From assembly GCF_001612825.1 (NCBI RefSeq), contig NZ_BDBE01000006.1, forward strand, positions 62,001 to 126,000: a stretch of 64,000 bases of DNA, written 5' to 3'. The DNA is from Nocardia caishijiensis NBRC 108228. GTDB lineage: Bacteria > Actinomycetota > Actinomycetes > Mycobacteriales > Mycobacteriaceae. Within the stretch, counting starts at the first letter, position 1. Each line of letters begins with the position of its first letter. This document shows positions 25,401-32,595 of the stretch, piece by piece. The notes below the pieces were generated by a model. It made no database searches, was not told the DNA's origin, and was given only the letters and a program-made list of their open reading frames with translations. The position numbers were made by a program, and so were the translations under genes.

Positions 25401-25466
25401 ACCCCCGATGGTGTTACCCATGCTCGCTTTCAAGGCGAGTGCATTCGGCCGCTCTGCCACGTCTCC
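25382..25466 (-). tRNA. tRNA-Ser(TGA), CCA not encoded
   Basis: Acceptor GGAGACG at the 5' end (25466) pairs with CGTCTCC; anticodon arm CTCGC-CTTGAAA-GCGAG gives anticodon TGA; long variable arm; discriminator G at 25382. The bases after it read CAA, not CCA, unlike the two other tRNA-Ser genes in the window. Its 3' part is the element-side copy of the att repeat. Confidence 0.95.
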
Positions 25467-25617
25467 CTGACAAGAAATATAGCGGCAACACCTGGTCTCG
25501 CACGAACATGGGTAACTCACCGGGTACGGGCTCACCCCACCCGACACGATCCGCAAGACGCCAACGGGCAGCCCCACGCCCTTAGTCTGGCCGAAAGACG
25601 CGGAGAGGCGGGACTAT

Positions 25618-26601
25618 ATGCGTGCTGTCGAGCTGAACGGGTTCGGTGGGCCCGAGGTGATGGAGTGGACCGAGACGGTCGATCCGGAGCCCGGGGCGGG
25701 CGAGGTGTTGGTCGAAGTCGTTGCCGCAGGGGTGAACCGGGCCGATGTGATGCAGCGGCGCGGCTTCTATCCCCCACCGGCCGACGCCAGTTCGGTGCCG
25801 GGGCTCGAGTGTTCGGGGACCATCGTCGAGCTGGGCGCCGGAGTCAGCGACTGGCAGGTCGGGGACCGGGTGTGCGCGCTGCTCGCGGGCGGCGGGTACG
25901 CCGAGCTGGCGGCGGTGCCGTCCACCCAGCTGCTGCCGGTGCCCGAGGAGATGGACCTGGCCGCCGCGGCCGGGTTGCCCGAGGTGGCGGCGACGGTGTG
26001 GTCGAACCTGGTGATGACGGCGGGGATGCGATCGGGTCAGCTCGTGTTGATCCACGGCGGTGGCGGCGGGATCGGCACGCACGCCATCCAGGTGGCGCGG
26101 CGGCGGGGCGCACGGGTGGCGGTGACGGCCGGGTCGGACGAGAAGCTGGCCAAGTGCGCCGGGCTCGGCGCCGAAATCCTCGTCAACTATCGCACCCAGG
26201 ATTTCGTGTCCGTCCTCGCCGATGCCGGTGGTGCCGACATCATCCTCGACAACATGGGCGCCGCCTATCTGGAACGCAATGCCGAAGCGCTGGCCCCGCA
26301 CGGACAGCTGGTGGTGATCGGGTTGCAGGGCGGCGCCACCGGTTCGTTGAACATCGGTGCGCTGCTGCGCAAATGGGGGTCGGTGCACGCGACGAACCTG
26401 CGGGCCCGGCCGAGGGCGGGCACGGGCAGCAAGGCCGAGATCATCGCCGCCGTGCGCACCCAGCTGTGGCCGGATGTGGCGGCGGGCGAGATCTTTCCGG
26501 TGATCTCGGCGGAACTGCCCGTCACCGAGGCGGGCCGGGCACACGAATTGCTCGACGCGCACGACACTTTCGGCAAGGTCGTGCTCCGGGTGCGCGAGTG
26601 A
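25618..26601 (+). CDS. NAD(P)H:quinone oxidoreductase, zinc-free MDR family
   Basis: 327 residues from ATG at 25618, with GGAGAGG upstream. A GroES-like N-terminal domain (GEVLVEVVAAGVNRADVMQRRG, FYPPPADASSVPGLECSGTI) is followed by a Rossmann NADPH domain (VLIHGGGGGIGTHAIQVARRRGARVAVTAGS). No zinc-ligand cysteines are found, as in quinone reductases of the PIG3/QorA type, which the FYPPP...GLECSG pattern resembles. It is a cytoplasmic enzyme reducing quinones or enones. In M. tuberculosis a similar gene (Rv3777) also lies next to the Rv3778c/bpa homologues found here. Confidence 0.88.
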   Translation: MRAVELNGFGGPEVMEWTETVDPEPGAGEVLVEVVAAGVNRADVMQRRGFYPPPADASSVPGLECSGTIVELGAGVSDWQVGDRVCALLAGGGYAELAAVPSTQLLPVPEEMDLAAAAGLPEVAATVWSNLVMTAGMRSGQLVLIHGGGGGIGTHAIQVARRRGARVAVTAGSDEKLAKCAGLGAEILVNYRTQDFVSVLADAGGADIILDNMGAAYLERNAEALAPHGQLVVIGLQGGATGSLNIGALLRKWGSVHATNLRARPRAGTGSKAEIIAAVRTQLWPDVAAGEIFPVISAELPVTEAGRAHELLDAHDTFGKVVLRVRE

Positions 26602-26612
26602 GGCGCCGCGAA

Positions 26613-27815
26613 TTACTCGAGCGAGCTGAGCGAGCGGCCGAGCTGGTCGATTTCGTAGCGGGTGGTGTACGGCGCGAGTCCGATGGTGACGGCGCCGCCC
26701 TCGTCGTTGACACCGAGGGCGTCGAGTAAGCGACTTCCGCCGTGTACGCCGCTGACCGTGCCGATGCGCGCGTCGGCCAGCTTGGCGGCCACCTTCTCCG
26801 CTTGCATCCCGGCCATCGTGAAGCTGACGGTGGGGATGCGGGTGGAGGCACGGCCGATCACGGTCAGACCGTCGACCTGCTCGAGCACCTGCATGAGGTG
26901 GTCGAAGAGCTGGTCGTGGTAGTCCTGCAGCGAGGTGATCGAGATTTCCAGGCGTTCGCGGCGAGTGCCGGTGGCGCGTTCATCGAGTCCGGCGAGGAAG
27001 TCGATGGACTGGGTGAGCCCGGCCAGCAGCGCGTACTGGTGGCCGCCGACCTCGAGGCGTTCAGCCCCCTTGGCATACGGGTTGAGCGACATCGACGGGA
27101 TGCGGTCGAGGAAGGCGGGGTCGCGGAACACCAGCGCGCCGACCTGCGGGCCGCCCCACGACGGCGCGCTCAGAGCGACCACGTCGGCATTGAGTTCGTC
27201 GATGTCGATCAGTGCGTACGGTGCGGCGCCGAAGGCGTCGGCGACCAGCAGACCGCCCACATCGTGCACCCGGTCGGCGGCCACCCGCACGGCGGGCGCG
27301 GAACCGACGATCGGCGACGCGGCGGTGAGCGCGACCAGCCGCGCAGTCGGCCCGATCAGCTCCTCGAACTGCCACGACGGCATCTCACACGTCTCGATCT
27401 CCACCTCGGCCCAGCGCACGTGCGCGCCGTAGCGGTTGGCGATGCGCAGCCACGGCGCGACGTTGGCCTCGTCGTCCAGTCGGGACAGCACGATGCCCGT
27501 GCCGAGACCGAGGCGCGAGCTCAGGGACTCGGCGAGCCAGGCGAGCAGAACCGCACGATCGGGACCGAGCACGACGCCGGCCGGATCCCCGCCGACGAGG
27601 TCGGCGACCGCCTCCCGGGCGGCATCGAGGATCGCGCCGCTGCGGGTCGCCGCACCGTGGCGGCCGATGTGGGAAAACGAGGAGGTACGGAAACCCGTTG
27701 AGACGGCACGCGATACCGAATCGGGAACCAGCATCCCCGCCTGCGGGTCCAGATGGATCCAGCCGTCGCCCAGGGACGGTATCAGGCCCCGAACCCTCGC
27801 GACGTCATAAGTCAT
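26613..27815 (-). CDS. Class V aminotransferase-fold protein lacking the PLP lysine
   Basis: 400 residues from ATG at 27815; TAAAGT (27828-27823) seven bases upstream suggests a leaderless start and argues against GTG 27824. The protein has the whole fold of cysteine-desulfurase-like class V enzymes (GWIHLDPQAGMLVPDSV; LVADAFGAAPYALIDIDEL). In active relatives the cofactor site reads D-x-A-Q...H and SGHK; here it reads DAFGAAPYALI and SAPSWGGPQVGALVF, so the PLP lysine is replaced, along with the Q and H positions. Rv3778c of M. tuberculosis belongs to the same group. It probably cannot do PLP chemistry and may bind a ligand or protein instead. Confidence 0.85.
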   Translation of the reverse strand: MTYDVARVRGLIPSLGDGWIHLDPQAGMLVPDSVSRAVSTGFRTSSFSHIGRHGAATRSGAILDAAREAVADLVGGDPAGVVLGPDRAVLLAWLAESLSSRLGLGTGIVLSRLDDEANVAPWLRIANRYGAHVRWAEVEIETCEMPSWQFEELIGPTARLVALTAASPIVGSAPAVRVAADRVHDVGGLLVADAFGAAPYALIDIDELNADVVALSAPSWGGPQVGALVFRDPAFLDRIPSMSLNPYAKGAERLEVGGHQYALLAGLTQSIDFLAGLDERATGTRRERLEISITSLQDYHDQLFDHLMQVLEQVDGLTVIGRASTRIPTVSFTMAGMQAEKVAAKLADARIGTVSGVHGGSRLLDALGVNDEGGAVTIGLAPYTTRYEIDQLGRSLSSLE

Positions 27816-27901
27816 GGTGGCCACTTTAAGGGCAGGGGGCGTCGCGGTGTAACCGCGTGGGGGTTTTAGCGCGAAGCCGACACACGCGCAATGATGGGGC
27901 T

Positions 27902-28486
27902 ATGACGCACTCGGAGGACACCCCCGAATCCATCGTCGTGATCGGCCCCGACGGTCAGCCGGTCACCGTGCCCGCCGACTCGGATGCCGCGGCCGAGTAC
28001 TCCGCGCAGCTGCTCGACGGGGACAAGAAGGCCGACGGCGACGAGCCCGCCGAGTCGCTGGCCGACATGGTCGAGCAGCCCGCCAAGGTGATGCGGATCG
28101 GGACCATGATCAAACAGCTGCTCGAGGAGGTACGCGCCGCTCCCCTCGACGACGCGAGCCGCTCGCGCCTCAAGGACATCCACAAGTCCTCGGTGCGCGA
28201 ACTCGAGCAGGGCCTCGCCCCCGAACTGCGCGAGGAACTCGAACGCCTCACCCTGCCCTTCACCGACGAGTCCGTGCCGTCGGATGCCGAACTGCGCATC
28301 GCCCAGGCCCAACTCGTCGGCTGGCTCGAAGGCCTGTTCCACGGCATCCAGACCGCCCTGTTCGCCCAGCAGATGGCCGCCCGAGCCCAACTCGAACAGA
28401 TGCGTCAAGGCGCCCTACCGCCGGGCATGCACGCCGCCGACACCCGAGCGGGCCACGGCCACGTAGGCGGCGGTCAATACCTCTAG
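27902..28486 (+). CDS. bpa: Bacterial proteasome activator Bpa/PafE
   Basis: 194 residues from ATG at 27902. Length, the acidic N-terminus (IVVIGPDGQPVTVPADSDA), the helical core (EQGLAPELREELERLTLPFT; LVGWLEGLFHGIQTALFAQQMAARAQLEQM) and the C-terminal GQYL (28472-28483) all match Bpa (Rv3780 type). Bpa forms a dodecameric ring that docks its GQYL tails into the 20S proteasome and opens the gate without ATP. The proteasome genes themselves are outside the window. The next gene on the same strand starts the Wzm/Wzt operon, as in mycobacteria. Confidence 0.94.
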   Translation: MTHSEDTPESIVVIGPDGQPVTVPADSDAAAEYSAQLLDGDKKADGDEPAESLADMVEQPAKVMRIGTMIKQLLEEVRAAPLDDASRSRLKDIHKSSVRELEQGLAPELREELERLTLPFTDESVPSDAELRIAQAQLVGWLEGLFHGIQTALFAQQMAARAQLEQMRQGALPPGMHAADTRAGHGHVGGGQYL

Positions 28487-28616
28487 ACCCATCGACCCCC
28501 AGGGGTAGCGCCCACTCAGGAACCGCCGAAGGCGGGTTCGCGGCCCGCCTCGATCTGGACTGACCGGAGGGTGCGACGAAGGAGTACCCGGAGGGAGGGA
28601 AGATCGAGGCCCCCCG

Positions 28617-28661
28617 GGGCCGCGAACACCCGGCGCCAGCCGGCAACCAACACTGTAGGGT
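28617..28661 (+). promoter_or_regulatory. Promoter of the wzm-wzt-glfT1 operon with a shared upstream module
   Basis: TAGGGT at 28656-28661 looks like a -10 box eight bases before GTG 28670. At 28617-28637 a 21-base element begins GGGCCGCGAACAC and ends CGGCGCC; 20 of its 21 bases recur at 36233-36253 in front of the GT2/DUF2142 operon, where a TACCCT hexamer follows at nearly the same distance (18 against 19 bases). It covers the -35 region and may bind a common activator or sigma factor. Confidence 0.5.
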
Positions 28662-28669
28662 CGGGGATC

Positions 28670-29659
28670 GTGCCCGCCGCTGCCGCTCGTCCCGAATCGG
28701 TCTCCGACCAGGGTGACGCGCGTACCGAAGAGAGCCCCGTGCATTCCGACGACACACCGACCGAAGCCGAGGTGGCCGACGTGGCCGCCGCCGAGCAGAC
28801 CGCCGATGCCCCGCTGCTGGTGAAGACGCCGATGGTGTCGGATTCGCAGACCTTCCGCCGCGCGTTCAAAGACATGCGCGACGGGTTCGGTCAGCGTGAG
28901 CTGTGGCTGTCGCTCGGCTGGCAGGACATCAAACAGCGGTATCGCCGGTCGGTGCTCGGTCCGTTCTGGATCACCATCGCGACCGGGTTGCAGGCGCTGG
29001 CGATGGGTCTGCTGTATTCGACGCTGTTGAACCAGCCGATCAGCGAGTACCTGCCGTATGTGACGATCGGCCTGATCATCTGGAACGTCATCAATGCCTC
29101 GATCATCGAGGGCGCCGATGTGTTCATCGCCAATGAAGGCCTGATCAAACAGCTGCCCTCCGCCTTGAGCGTGCATGTATACCGGCTGGTCTGGCGCCAG
29201 TTCCTGTTCTTCGTGCACAACGTGGCGATCTATGCGCTGTTGGTGGTGGTGTTCGCGCTGTGGCGCAACCTCGACGTTTCGGTGCTGCTCGCGATTCCGG
29301 CGATCGGCTTGCTGTTCCTCAACGCCATGTGGGTGACGATCGTCTTCGGCATCTTCGCCACTCGGTACCGCGATATCGCCCCCATCCTCGGCTCGATGAC
29401 GCTGATGCTCTTCGTCCTGACCCCCGTGATGTGGTCGACGAAAGCGCTCGAGACCGCGGTCGGCGGGATGAGCGACCGGGCCAAACTGATCGAGATCGTG
29501 CCGACCTTCCATTACCTGGAGATCGTGCGCGCGCCGCTGCTCGGCGAGCCGTCGCAGTGGCACCACTGGGCCATCGTCGGCGCGATCACGGTCGTCGGTT
29601 GGGCGGTCGCGATCCTGGCGCTCAAGCAGTACCGTGCCCGCGTCCCGTACTGGGTTTAG
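28670..29659 (+). CDS. wzm: Wzm-type ABC transporter permease for galactan export
   Basis: 329 residues from GTG at 28670 (GTG 28739 is an alternative). An Ala/Glu-rich cytoplasmic tail of about 65 residues precedes an ABC-2 permease with six membrane segments, including LGWQDIKQRYRRSVLGPFWITI, the signature of polysaccharide/O-antigen exporters, and SIIEGADVFIANEGLIKQLP. With the ATPase encoded next (10 bases apart) it should export the lipid-linked galactan precursor across the inner membrane, as proposed for Rv3783/Rv3781. Lipid-linked galactan as cargo is inferred from the adjacent glfT1. Confidence 0.9.
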   Translation: MPAAAARPESVSDQGDARTEESPVHSDDTPTEAEVADVAAAEQTADAPLLVKTPMVSDSQTFRRAFKDMRDGFGQRELWLSLGWQDIKQRYRRSVLGPFWITIATGLQALAMGLLYSTLLNQPISEYLPYVTIGLIIWNVINASIIEGADVFIANEGLIKQLPSALSVHVYRLVWRQFLFFVHNVAIYALLVVVFALWRNLDVSVLLAIPAIGLLFLNAMWVTIVFGIFATRYRDIAPILGSMTLMLFVLTPVMWSTKALETAVGGMSDRAKLIEIVPTFHYLEIVRAPLLGEPSQWHHWAIVGAITVVGWAVAILALKQYRARVPYWV

Positions 29660-29668
29660 GAGACCGAC

Positions 29669-30496
29669 GTGAGCCGTGTGAGTATCGAAACCCATGACGC
29701 CTGGGTCGAGTTCCCGATCTTCGACGCCAAGTCGCGGTCGTTGAAGAAAGCGTTCCTCGGCAAGGCGGGCGGCGCGATCGGGCGCAACAGCTCCGATGTG
29801 GTCGTGGTCGAGGCGCTGCGTGAGATCAACCTGTCGCTGAAGGAAGGCGACCGGGTGGGTCTGGTCGGGCACAACGGCGCGGGCAAGTCGACGCTGCTGC
29901 GCCTGCTCTCGGGCATCTACGAACCCTCGCGCGGCAGTGCGCGCATCCGCGGCCGGGTGGCGCCCGTGTTCGACCTCGGTGTCGGCATGGACCCGGAGAT
30001 CTCCGGTTACGAGAACATCATCATCCGCGGCCTGTTCCTCGGTCAGACGCGCAAGCAGATGCTGGCCAAGATCGACGAGATCGCCGACTTCACCGAGCTC
30101 GGCGAGTACCTGTCCATGCCGCTGCGCACCTACTCCACCGGCATGCGGGTGCGCCTGGCGATGGGTGTCGTCACCTCCATCGACCCCGAGATCCTGCTGC
30201 TCGACGAGGGCATCGGCGCCGTCGACGCCGAGTTCATGAAGAAGGCGAGGACCCGGCTGCAGTCGCTGGTCGCGCGCTCGGGCATCCTCGTTTTCGCCAG
30301 CCACTCCAATGAATTCCTCGCCCAGCTGTGCGACACCGCCATGTGGATCGACCACGGTCAGATCCGCGAGCAGGGCGGCATCGAAGATGTTGTGCGAGCG
30401 TATGAGGGGCCCGAGGCGGGTAATCACGTGGCACAGGTGCTGCGCGAGCTGGAAGCCGAGCAGGGCGACAAAGAACTGGAGCAGAACAAGGCATGA
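29669..30496 (+). CDS. wzt: Wzt-type ABC transporter ATPase
   Basis: 275 residues from GTG at 29669, preceded by GGAGA. Walker A GHNGAGKST (about residues 67-75), a signature region reading RTYSTGMRVRLAMGVV (YSTGM in place of LSGGQ, typical of Wzt proteins) and Walker B ILLLDEGIGAVD. No C-terminal carbohydrate-binding extension is present, so it is of the short type that does not read the glycan end. It partners Wzm. Its stop overlaps the ATG of a 25-codon ORF. Confidence 0.93.
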   Translation: MSRVSIETHDAWVEFPIFDAKSRSLKKAFLGKAGGAIGRNSSDVVVVEALREINLSLKEGDRVGLVGHNGAGKSTLLRLLSGIYEPSRGSARIRGRVAPVFDLGVGMDPEISGYENIIIRGLFLGQTRKQMLAKIDEIADFTELGEYLSMPLRTYSTGMRVRLAMGVVTSIDPEILLLDEGIGAVDAEFMKKARTRLQSLVARSGILVFASHSNEFLAQLCDTAMWIDHGQIREQGGIEDVVRAYEGPEAGNHVAQVLRELEAEQGDKELEQNKA

Positions 30497-30570
30497 GCGG
30501 TCAACGGCCGGAGGCGGCAGCGCAGCGTAACCACGTAGGCCGTCCGATCATGCGCGGTGTAGCAGCATGA
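30493..30570 (+). CDS. 25-codon mini-ORF bridging wzt and glfT1
   Basis: The ATG at 30493 overlaps the wzt stop (ATGA), and its TGA at 30568-30570 overlaps the glfT1 ATG (ATGA again). The peptide starts MSGQRPEAA, resembling the GlfT1 start MSGRRDEAA, so it looks like a duplicated start region. Ribosomes finishing wzt could re-initiate here and then hand over to glfT1. Whether the peptide itself does anything is unknown. Confidence 0.45.
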   Translation: MSGQRPEAAAQRNHVGRPIMRGVAA

Positions 30571-31796
30571 GCGGTCGACGCGACGAAGCTGCCCCGGCTG
30601 CGGTGCCAGGCGGGTTCAGCATGACCGACCGCCTCGAGTCGACGGCCCCCGCGCCCGTCGAACCCACTGCCGCCGAACGGGAATACGCGGCCGCCGGGCT
30701 CGGGGCTGCCGTACCGCAGTCCGACAACGGCGCTCAGCCCGGCACGACCGCCCAGCACACCGGCACCGCGCAGTCCGACAACGCCGCATCGCAGGCGGAC
30801 GCTGCCCGACCGGATGACGCTGTACTCGCCGACGACGCGGAACTGCCCGCAGACGCCGAGCCTGCCGATCTCGCCACCGATACCGGGCCGAACGCGCGGA
30901 TCATCGCGGTGGTGGTGACCCACAAGCGTCGAGAACTGCTCGCCGAATCGCTGAAGGTGCTCGCCTCGCAGTCGCGTCCGATCGATCATCTGATCGTCGT
31001 CGACAACGCCAACGAGGACGAGGTGGCCGAGCTGGTCGCCCAGCAGCCCATCGAGGCCACCTACCTGGGTTCGCGTCACAATCTCGGCGGCGCCGGCGGT
31101 TTCGCGCTCGGCATGCTGCACGCGCTCACCCAGGGCGCGGACTGGGTGTGGCTGGCCGACGACGACGGCCGCCCCGACGGCCCGGAAGTCCTCGCGACGC
31201 TGATCGATTGCGCACGCAGGCACAACCTGGTCGAGGTGTCGCCGGTGGTGTGCGATATCGACGACCCCGATCGGCTCGCTTTCCCGCTGCGCCGGGGTGT
31301 GGTGTGGCGTAGGCGGCGCTCGGAGCTCGGTGACGAGGACTTCCTGCCCGGCATCGCGTCGCTGTTCAACGGCGCGCTGATCTCGGCGAAGGCCGTCGAT
31401 CTGATCGGTGTGCCCGATCTGCGCCTGTTCGTGCGCGGCGACGAGGTGGAGGTGCACCGGCGCCTGGTCCGTTCGGGCCTGCCGTTCGGCACCTGTCTGC
31501 AGACCGCCTACCTGCACCCCAACGGCGCCGAGGAGTTCAAGCCGATTCTGGGTGGGCGCATGCACACCCAGTACCCAGACGATCCGGTGAAGCGCTACTT
31601 CACCTACCGCAATCGCGGGTACCTGATGTCGCAGCCGGGTATGCGGAAGCTGTTGCCGCAGGAGTGGATTCGGTTCTCCTGGTTCTTCCTGGTGACTCGT
31701 CGCGATCCGGCGGGCTTGAAGGAATGGTTCCGGTTGCGCTCGCTCGGACGCAATGAGCAGTTCGGTAAGCCGGACCAGCGAGGCCCCCAGAAATAG
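30567..31796 (+). CDS. glfT1: Galactofuranosyltransferase GlfT1
   Basis: 409 residues from ATG at 30567. The first about 110 residues are Ala/Asp-rich low complexity not expected in the catalytic fold. A GT2 (GT-A) domain follows: RIIAVVVTHKRRELLAESLK, nucleotide-binding VVDNAN, HNLGGAGGFALGM and the metal-binding triple D198-D199-D200 in WLADDDGRPDG. Later RLFVRGDEVEVHRRL supplies the acid/base region. GlfT1 adds the first galactofuranose residues to the decaprenyl-linked rhamnose acceptor on the cytoplasmic face. Cotranscription with wzm and wzt matches the pathway. Confidence 0.92.
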   Translation: MSGRRDEAAPAAVPGGFSMTDRLESTAPAPVEPTAAEREYAAAGLGAAVPQSDNGAQPGTTAQHTGTAQSDNAASQADAARPDDAVLADDAELPADAEPADLATDTGPNARIIAVVVTHKRRELLAESLKVLASQSRPIDHLIVVDNANEDEVAELVAQQPIEATYLGSRHNLGGAGGFALGMLHALTQGADWVWLADDDGRPDGPEVLATLIDCARRHNLVEVSPVVCDIDDPDRLAFPLRRGVVWRRRRSELGDEDFLPGIASLFNGALISAKAVDLIGVPDLRLFVRGDEVEVHRRLVRSGLPFGTCLQTAYLHPNGAEEFKPILGGRMHTQYPDDPVKRYFTYRNRGYLMSQPGMRKLLPQEWIRFSWFFLVTRRDPAGLKEWFRLRSLGRNEQFGKPDQRGPQK

Positions 31797-31835
31797 GGGC
31801 ACAGATCCTGGGGCTCGCGACCTAGGATCCGATAG

Positions 31836-32360
31836 GTGACCTTACGAACGAGTTTCGCGTCCGCCGCCGCCGTTCTCGCAGGCAGCGCGCTGTGCCTGGC
31901 CGCGCCGGGCACCGCGAGCGCCGATGACACCTGTCAGCTCGGCGCCTCCAATGTCGGTCCCCGGTCCTGCGTGATGAACGAAGTGCGGACGGCGCCGGTG
32001 CCCACGCTCGGCAACGGCGTGTGCTTCGGCATCGTCAATGTGGGCGGCACCGCCTTCGACGGACCGCTCAACGATCCGAGCGTCGCACCCGGTGCCACCC
32101 ACAGCATCTCGCTGCGCATCTCGCACGGCCTGCTCGGCAACATGGCACCCGCCCTGCTCACCTGCGATGTGAACGTCATCGTCGACTGGCGGAACCTGGA
32201 CAACGGCGTCACCGGCTCCATGACGCATTTCGTCCCCGCCCGTCACAACAGCACCTACCCGTTCCAGGTGATCGCCCCCACCGGGCCCGGCCGGTTCCAG
32301 CTCACCGTGCGCACCGACCGGCCGAGCCTGCCCGCCTCGACCGAGGTCGTCGTGCCCTGA
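31836..32360 (+). CDS. Small secreted protein, unknown function
   Basis: 174 residues from GTG at 31836; TAGGAT (31823-31828) seven bases upstream suggests a leaderless transcript. A signal peptide with cleavage after about residue 29 (GTASA-DDTCQLG) precedes a mature domain with four cysteines (DTCQL, RSCVM, GVCFG, LTCDV), which likely form two disulfides. The remainder is beta-rich (HSISLRISHGLLGNM; RFQLTVRTDRPSL), perhaps an Ig-like fold. No family recognised. Confidence 0.75.
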   Translation: MTLRTSFASAAAVLAGSALCLAAPGTASADDTCQLGASNVGPRSCVMNEVRTAPVPTLGNGVCFGIVNVGGTAFDGPLNDPSVAPGATHSISLRISHGLLGNMAPALLTCDVNVIVDWRNLDNGVTGSMTHFVPARHNSTYPFQVIAPTGPGRFQLTVRTDRPSLPASTEVVVP

Positions 32361-32467
32361 CCTGCGTCGATGCCCACGGAGAGCTGATCGGGCTCGCGGT
32401 GGCACAAATCGGTTGTGCGATGCCCTGGGTATGCGGCACAGTAGGAGCAACGTTGGAGAGGAGGTGG

Positions 32468-32554
32468 ATGTCCGTGAGTACAGATGTGTGGATTGCCGTA
32501 CCCGGGGTGCGCGATTGCGCCCCCACTGTTCCGGACATCACCTCTACTCGCTGA
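32468..32554 (+). CDS. Possible 28-residue small ORF with a strong ribosome site
   Basis: ATG at 32468 is preceded by GAGAGGAGGTGG, an almost perfect Shine-Dalgarno sequence, which would be wasted if nothing were translated. The peptide is MSVSTDVWIAVPGVRDCAPT followed by VPDITSTR. It ends 41 bases before rsgA, so it could be a leader peptide. No homologue recognised. Confidence 0.3.
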   Translation: MSVSTDVWIAVPGVRDCAPTVPDITSTR

Positions 32555-32595
32555 GCCCGACGTCGGGCCCGGCGCCCGACGAAGGACTTCTACCG

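Larger units (their letters stand above)
23875..25416. mobile_element. Decayed integrative element in tRNA-Ser(TGA)
   Basis: About 1.5 kb bounded by a 36-bp direct repeat (23875-23910 and 25381-25416), the hallmark of site-specific integration into a tRNA 3' end. Inside: an intact unknown ORF (24115-24510), a frameshifted PP2C-like gene (24507-24985) and the C-terminal piece of a tyrosine recombinase (about 25110-25400) that reads toward the tRNA. Base composition looks visibly less GC rich than the flanks. No complete integrase or relaxase remains, so it is probably fixed. Boundaries are set by the repeat; the true core may extend to the anticodon loop. Confidence 0.8.

Noticed and set aside
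28487-28669. A possible structured RNA between bpa and wzm
   Set aside because: GC-rich hairpins are expected here by chance; only the promoter-like part is supported by a second copy.
28415-30427. 670-residue minus-strand frame opposite wzm and wzt
   Set aside because: No domain and shadow composition; wzm and wzt on the plus strand are certain.
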